Origin: Muraenolepis orangiensis | Taxonomy: Eukaryota > Chordata > Actinopteri > Gadiformes > Muraenolepididae | DNA: 64,000 nt | Assembly (NCBI GenBank): GCA_027704905.1 | Contig: CM051020.1 | Location: 19,969,444-20,033,443 of the forward strand | Reading direction: 5' to 3' | Shown: positions 58,926-64,000 of the stretch, piece by piece | Position numbering within the stretch: the first letter of the stretch is position 1 | Layout: each line of letters starts with the position of its first letter | The notes under the pieces: model-generated | The model's database searches: none | What the model saw: the letters and a program-made list of their open reading frames with translations, nothing else | What the model was told of the DNA's origin: nothing | Program-made: the position numbers and the translations under genes

Positions 58926-58996
58926 AGGGAAAGTTTCAACTATTTCAAAACAATAAGCCTACAGTATATCCAAGCCAGGGCTTGTATCCTGCCTGT

Positions 58997-59137
<141 letters not shown>

Positions 59138-59297
59138 TTAGCCTACTTAAAAAAAATATATAGCTTTTTTTAAATTTACATCACTGATTGTGGAGGTCAT
59201 TATCAAGGTAGGAATCAAAATAGTAACTGAAAATGCAACTGTGTGTTGGATACTGTTGGTAGCTGATGTTGGTTCCTGTCCTTCTCCTTTAAGGGGG

Positions 59298-59404
59298 AGG
59301 CTGCAGGAAGCTGCTGGAGGCTCCACCAGTCAGCTGCAGGAGGCTGCGGGAGGCTCCACCAGTCAGCTGCAGGAGGCTGCGGGAGGCTCCACCAGTCAGC
59401 TGCA
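59298..59404. repeat. 33-bp tandem repeat, about 3 copies
   Basis: Unit with GCTGCGGGAGGCTCCACCAG and TCAGCTGCAGGAG; GC-rich compared with its surroundings. Frames through it are open on both strands but resemble no protein. Confidence 0.9.
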
Positions 59405-59894
59405 GAGCGTCGAAGAGGCACAGTGTATGTTGTTAGTGAGTGAGTGTGTGTGTGTGACCGCTGGACGGTGGTTTGGGTGCTTGGGTTGTTCTTCGGACGC
59501 CAATCATTTGCTTTTCCTGAAGCAAGACACCCACAGGTAGCTTGTATTTAATGTATTTGTTTTTTTCGGGCACTTCGGCCACGTAACAAGTCTTTATTAA
59601 GTTGGAGACGGCACTAACATTTACTGCCCAAACTTTGTCGCGCTCAGAGTAACGGCGTGGAGGATAGTGCCCTGCAGTAATATAGGCTGTCATGGTAATA
59701 TTGGCTAAAATGGTAATATAGGTTGTAATCGTAATATACCGGTTGGCTATAATGTTCTGCGTAGTGTCATGAGGAGTTATTTCAGATTCAGACAACTTTA
59801 TTAGTCCCAAGAACGGCAGTTAATTTGCAGCCTACCAGTACCTTAGACACGACTCAAAACACTCACAGACCAGATAATTATCTGTCAAGGGCAA

Positions 59895-60017
<123 letters not shown>

Positions 60018-60019
60018 GT

Positions 60020-62360
60020 TGACACAAATGTTAGTCTAATGTTACATGTGGCCTAATCGGCTGTTCTAAACAGAGCTCTGTTTTCCAGAGCTGTACATAA
60101 TGCATTCATCAAGTTGTCTGTATAAAGGACAGCTGTCATTATTTTAAAGATCCCTAGATTCCTTGGCCTCCTATATGCTTGCAGGTGTAGGTACCGACCC
60201 TAGTAGTACACTCCAGGTAAGTGAAGTGGAACTATGATCATAACCATGGGGTCTGTGGGTGATTAGAGCACACATGATGTCCTGGTTATTCGTCCGTCCA
60301 ATGAAGATGAGTGACTTTTCCACTCCACTGACTTCATTATGGTAACTCAAGACAGTCACATTTTGTTGGGCCGACTTTTACCACGTAAGACCACACATGT
60401 TTTTCATCTTCTGGGAACTTGGGAATTGTTGTGAACTTGGGGGAACTCCTGGGAAACCATGTAGCATTTTGTTTTTCCCGTACTATCTGTACCTTGACGT
60501 TTTTTTTATTTTTTTTGTGACGCAAGAAAGTCTTGCATCATGTAAAATTATGAACAACAAGCTAATCAAATGTTCCAATGTAAATTTAACTTATTTATTT
60601 TCTTAATGGCATTTTCCGTTTCCCTGTCTGCTTGTGTTTTTAGGAAGTGGTTGCATTGTTACTGTTAACATATGACCTTGTTTCCTTTTCCAAGTTGAAG
60701 GTCAAGTTCTCTGGCAGAGCCTTACATCCACTTTAATACTTTTATTTATTATTATCCAAACTGGCCATGGTCACATAGCCAGTTTGTAATAATGATTTCA
60801 TGATTTAGTTTGTATGCATATCTACATTGTATCTGGTGAAATCAGTGATGCGCTGACCAGTACCGTATGTTGATTTACTTGGTTGTAGTAACAAAGTAAG
60901 CCTTTTATTTGACTTGATTCGATAAAATGATCGAGATCAGTCGTTTGGGCAAGAGGTCTACTTACTGACTGCCTAGGGTAATCCTTGTTTTTAATCCTAA
61001 AAGAAGGATGCAAGCTTGTGCACCAAATGCAAAAACTGCGGGTTTGCTAATCACTAATCTGCAGCGTAGCTTCCTCGGGTCCCTGCCTCCCGTGTCGGTG
61101 TGAGAAACTGCCAGCAGAGCTTGACTACATAGGTCTGTTGGGTGTTACATCATTATTTTTTAGGAGGGGCCCATGGCACAGTCGAGGCCAGGGTTTGAAC
61201 ACACCCCCTGTCAGATGGGAGGCTATTGGAAGCAGATGCTCGGACCCTGCTCTCCTGCTGAGAGACATTACTCAGTGATTGTTGTTCATGGTTAAGCTGT
61301 TCCACCTGTGATATCAAAGAGCTGGTGAGGAGGACAATTTTGCATAGAAGTGGTTGGTATCTTTTGAGTAGTTTGAGATTCAAGTGAGTATCAAGCTGGT
61401 GTTTTGTTGCCACAGTAAGAGTACAACAATACACAAAGTATTATTTAAAACCGTTGTGTAAGCACCGAACGGGGCCCAAAAGATGTGTATGGCACGCACT
61501 TCCCATGCAAACTCTTTTCAAACTTTGGATAATGGGTGCACCTGTATGTAAACTCTGACCCAACAGAGTGCTAATCTTTTATTTATTTTTTATTTTTATA
61601 GTATCTTCTGACCACTCATGGTTGTGTTAAGATGTGTTAGGGGGCGAGATGTGAGGCTGTGCGTCAAATTTCTTTACATTTACATTTACATTCTTTAGAA
61701 GTATAAGTGCTTTAATTTTAGGCTTTTGTGCACACGCAAACTTCTCGTATGGATCCTGCACACTGTTTTATAAAGGAGGCCCCAGGTGAGCTGTGCGTTG
61801 AGTATATCAGTTAGCACTTGGGTTTATGTTTATTGGCTTGTTAATTAAGAACATTAATATTTACTTGGACAATGCCTTATGACTTATTGGATTTGATTTG
61901 AAGTACACCAGTCAGTAGAACGTGAATGGTGGTTTATAAAAAAAAAAAAGGCTTTGTGTAAAACACCATTCCTAAAATCGACTGAGAATCAACACACATT
62001 TTCTGCATTCCTGCATTAGTCATGCTAATTTGTAGCTAGTCTCTGCTCATGGTGCTCATTTTCATTATCATACAAGAGGGTTTTGGAACTTGGTCTTGGT
62101 CTGCCCTGGAACTCCTGAGCAAATACCGAGAGGAAACCTCCATATCTGAGGTGGTCCAGTGAGCTGATCCCTGCTGGCCTTTGGAGCAGCTACAGGTCAA
62201 GCTGGTCTTTACTGACCTCCACATCGTCACTGCTTTGTGTAAACAAGTCCTGTGGTCCACTAACCTTCTTTTGTTTATGACCAACCACTTGCCCTCCAAG
62301 TGCATCCCCTTGCCCTCCAAGGCTCAATTTCTTTCAGGTAGTCCAAATGGAACCATTGAC
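60020..62360. other. intergenic, no gene recognised
   Basis: AT-rich sequence with no supportable coding exon, RNA gene or repeat family. Confidence 0.5.
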
Positions 62361-62364
62361 AACT

Positions 62365-62594
62365 AGAGGGCCCTCAGTAGAGCGCATACCTCCACCACAC
62401 CAAAAAGTCCCCTGGATCCGAATTCAGATCCGGATCTATGCCAAATGTAGTCCACTGTTCCTTGGCCCATAAGTCATTTAACCACCATGTTTTGTCCAAT
62501 TCCGTACATAACTTTAAAGAGTTATCTTGCTAACAGACAAACCAACAGGGGGTGAAAACATAACCACCTCCCATCTTCGATGGCAGAGGTAATA
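62365..62594 (+). repeat. dispersed repeat, most complete copy
   Basis: AGAGGGCCCTCAGTAGAGCG, CATACCTCCACCACACC, GGATCCGAATTCAGATCCGG, TTATCTTGCTAACAGAC and GGGTGAAAACATAACC, ending GGCAGAGGTAATAAG. Reference copy for those at 15,251 (-) and 30,518 (+). The remaining 62,600-64,000 shows no recognisable gene. Confidence 0.78.
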
Positions 62595-64000
62595 AGGGCA
62601 CTTTCTGATCCAGGGGCTACAGCCAGGGCCATTGGGGAGCTGCAGTGATTCATTGGTCATGTGAGGTTTCCCAACTGAAGCTGAGGTTCCACAGCGTGTG
62701 CATTGGCCAATGTAGGTCACACACGGACAATGCTAGAGTGTTGTCCGCTAATTGACTCATTTGCTGGGAATTTCCAGAGGGAATCCTCAGATTCAGTTTT
62801 TGCTTGTTGATGGGTTTTTCATGCACAGATACAGTTTGGACATGCTGTATTGATCTGTTGAGATCAATACCAATTTTTTGTCTGGAATCACAACTTTTGA
62901 CATGGTTATGTATGCACAATGCAAATGTTTTTAGCAAGTTGGTTAAAGGTAGTTTCTATGTATGAGGTTTATTAAACAATATTTAACATGGAGATTTTAT
63001 ACAATGCTCAGTGGTCCAAAGTGGCACAGTGCTCGAATTAGTGATGTGATGATTAATTAGTGATACATCCTGACTGGAATTAGCATGTTGTACAACAAGT
63101 ATTTTGGGATAATGTAAAAGATAACAATGTCCAACACAGGACCAGATGCCATGAGCAGAAGTTCAGATGAAGTGGAACCATCTGCCTTAACTAAATGCTG
63201 TACACTGTTGACATTAGCATGCATCATTATCAACAATAGCATTGTAGTGTTACACATGGTTTGTTTCATACACGGTCCCCGTTTGGTCTCATCGTAGTGA
63301 GTCGAGAGCAGAAACTTTGCGCTCATCCCCATGTCACCGTGTGTTGGTCTGTATGGATGTAGCTGTAGGAGGTGGAGGGCTCTCCTGTTGCTGTTTGTTC
63401 AACGGTGAAAATCCTCTACTCAATGGCTCTTTACATGACCTCCTCCCACAGCCCTCACCACTAAGCCAGCCACGTAATGGTTTGGTTTAAGACAGTTTAC
63501 CTAGTATTGACACAGATAAGCCTGGATTGAGGATACGCCTCCTATCCTTTTGCAACTTAGAAAATTAAGTTCTTATTAAAACCATTATGATCCAGATTAG
63601 ATTTAAGTGATGCCCCTATGCTTTCTTGAGGCATTAATGCATCAATGTACTAGGGAATTGTCTTCATGAAATAGTGACATGATTGTTAGTTTTTCGCTGG
63701 AGTCTCTCATTGATAATATCCACAGATAACCAAAGCAGTGTCAATATTTGTGCATCCCTAGGCCAATGTAACTGAAACCTTTCTTCTGAGTGTGGTTTCA
63801 GTCCCCTGGCCCTAGGCTGCAGTCTTCTTCCATCCAGTGATAGGTGTGAGTCAGCCCAGAGCTATGCAGGCCTCTATGGTTCCCCCAGGAGTCCTCTGGT
63901 TGCCACATCCTGCTCAATGTTTTTGACCTCGGAAAATATGTTTTGTAACCGTTGGGCCTTTCTGGCAGACCATGGTCTTGGCTTACTGGTTCAGTTTATT

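Overview
This window is vertebrate nuclear DNA, almost certainly from a ray-finned (teleost) fish. The evidence is intron-split genes with GT/AG junctions, fish-type tRNA-derived SINEs and L2-like LINE fragments, and very heavy micro- and minisatellite content. A gadiform-like, repeat-rich genome is possible, but the sequence alone does not settle the species.

Left half (about 1-34,500, minus strand): one large gene, the 5' part of sspo (SCO-spondin), the giant secreted glycoprotein that builds the Reissner fiber. I resolved 43 coding exons by hand. Their lengths sum to 6,804 nt (2,268 codons), the phase agrees at every junction, and no frameshift or premature stop is seen. The module order is signal peptide, EMI-like cysteine region, vWD1-C8-TIL, vWD2-C8-TIL, an extra TIL-like unit, vWD3-C8-TIL, ten LDLa repeats, two TSP1, TIL/vWC-like, TSP1, vWC-like, a Thr/Pro-rich linker and the start of an F5/8C (discoidin) domain. 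The gene runs off the left edge, where only the 3' end of a LINE copy is seen.

Middle (34,500-38,460): a head-to-head intergenic region of about 4 kb holding a (GA)n tract, a Ty3/Gypsy-type integrase scrap, a 40-bp minisatellite and a LINE reverse-transcriptase fragment. Then 38,469-41,613 (plus strand) encodes a complete 746-residue copper amine oxidase (aoc1, diamine oxidase) in four coding exons. The topaquinone tyrosine, catalytic aspartate and three copper histidines are all present.

Right part (41,960-64,000): no protein-coding host gene could be recognised. It holds a decayed L2-like LINE (51,062-53,997, minus) with endonuclease and reverse-transcriptase segments, SINE and LINE-tail copies, a dispersed 230-bp repeat, and a dense cluster of tandem repeats at 57-60 kb.

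The two host genes are not known to work together; they are only neighbours. No new biological system was found. The most unusual feature is how tandem repeats sit on sspo splice sites. About 19 copies of the exon-3 splice donor are amplified as a 0.7-kb minisatellite, and several acceptors are preceded directly by (TG)n instead of an ordinary pyrimidine tract.
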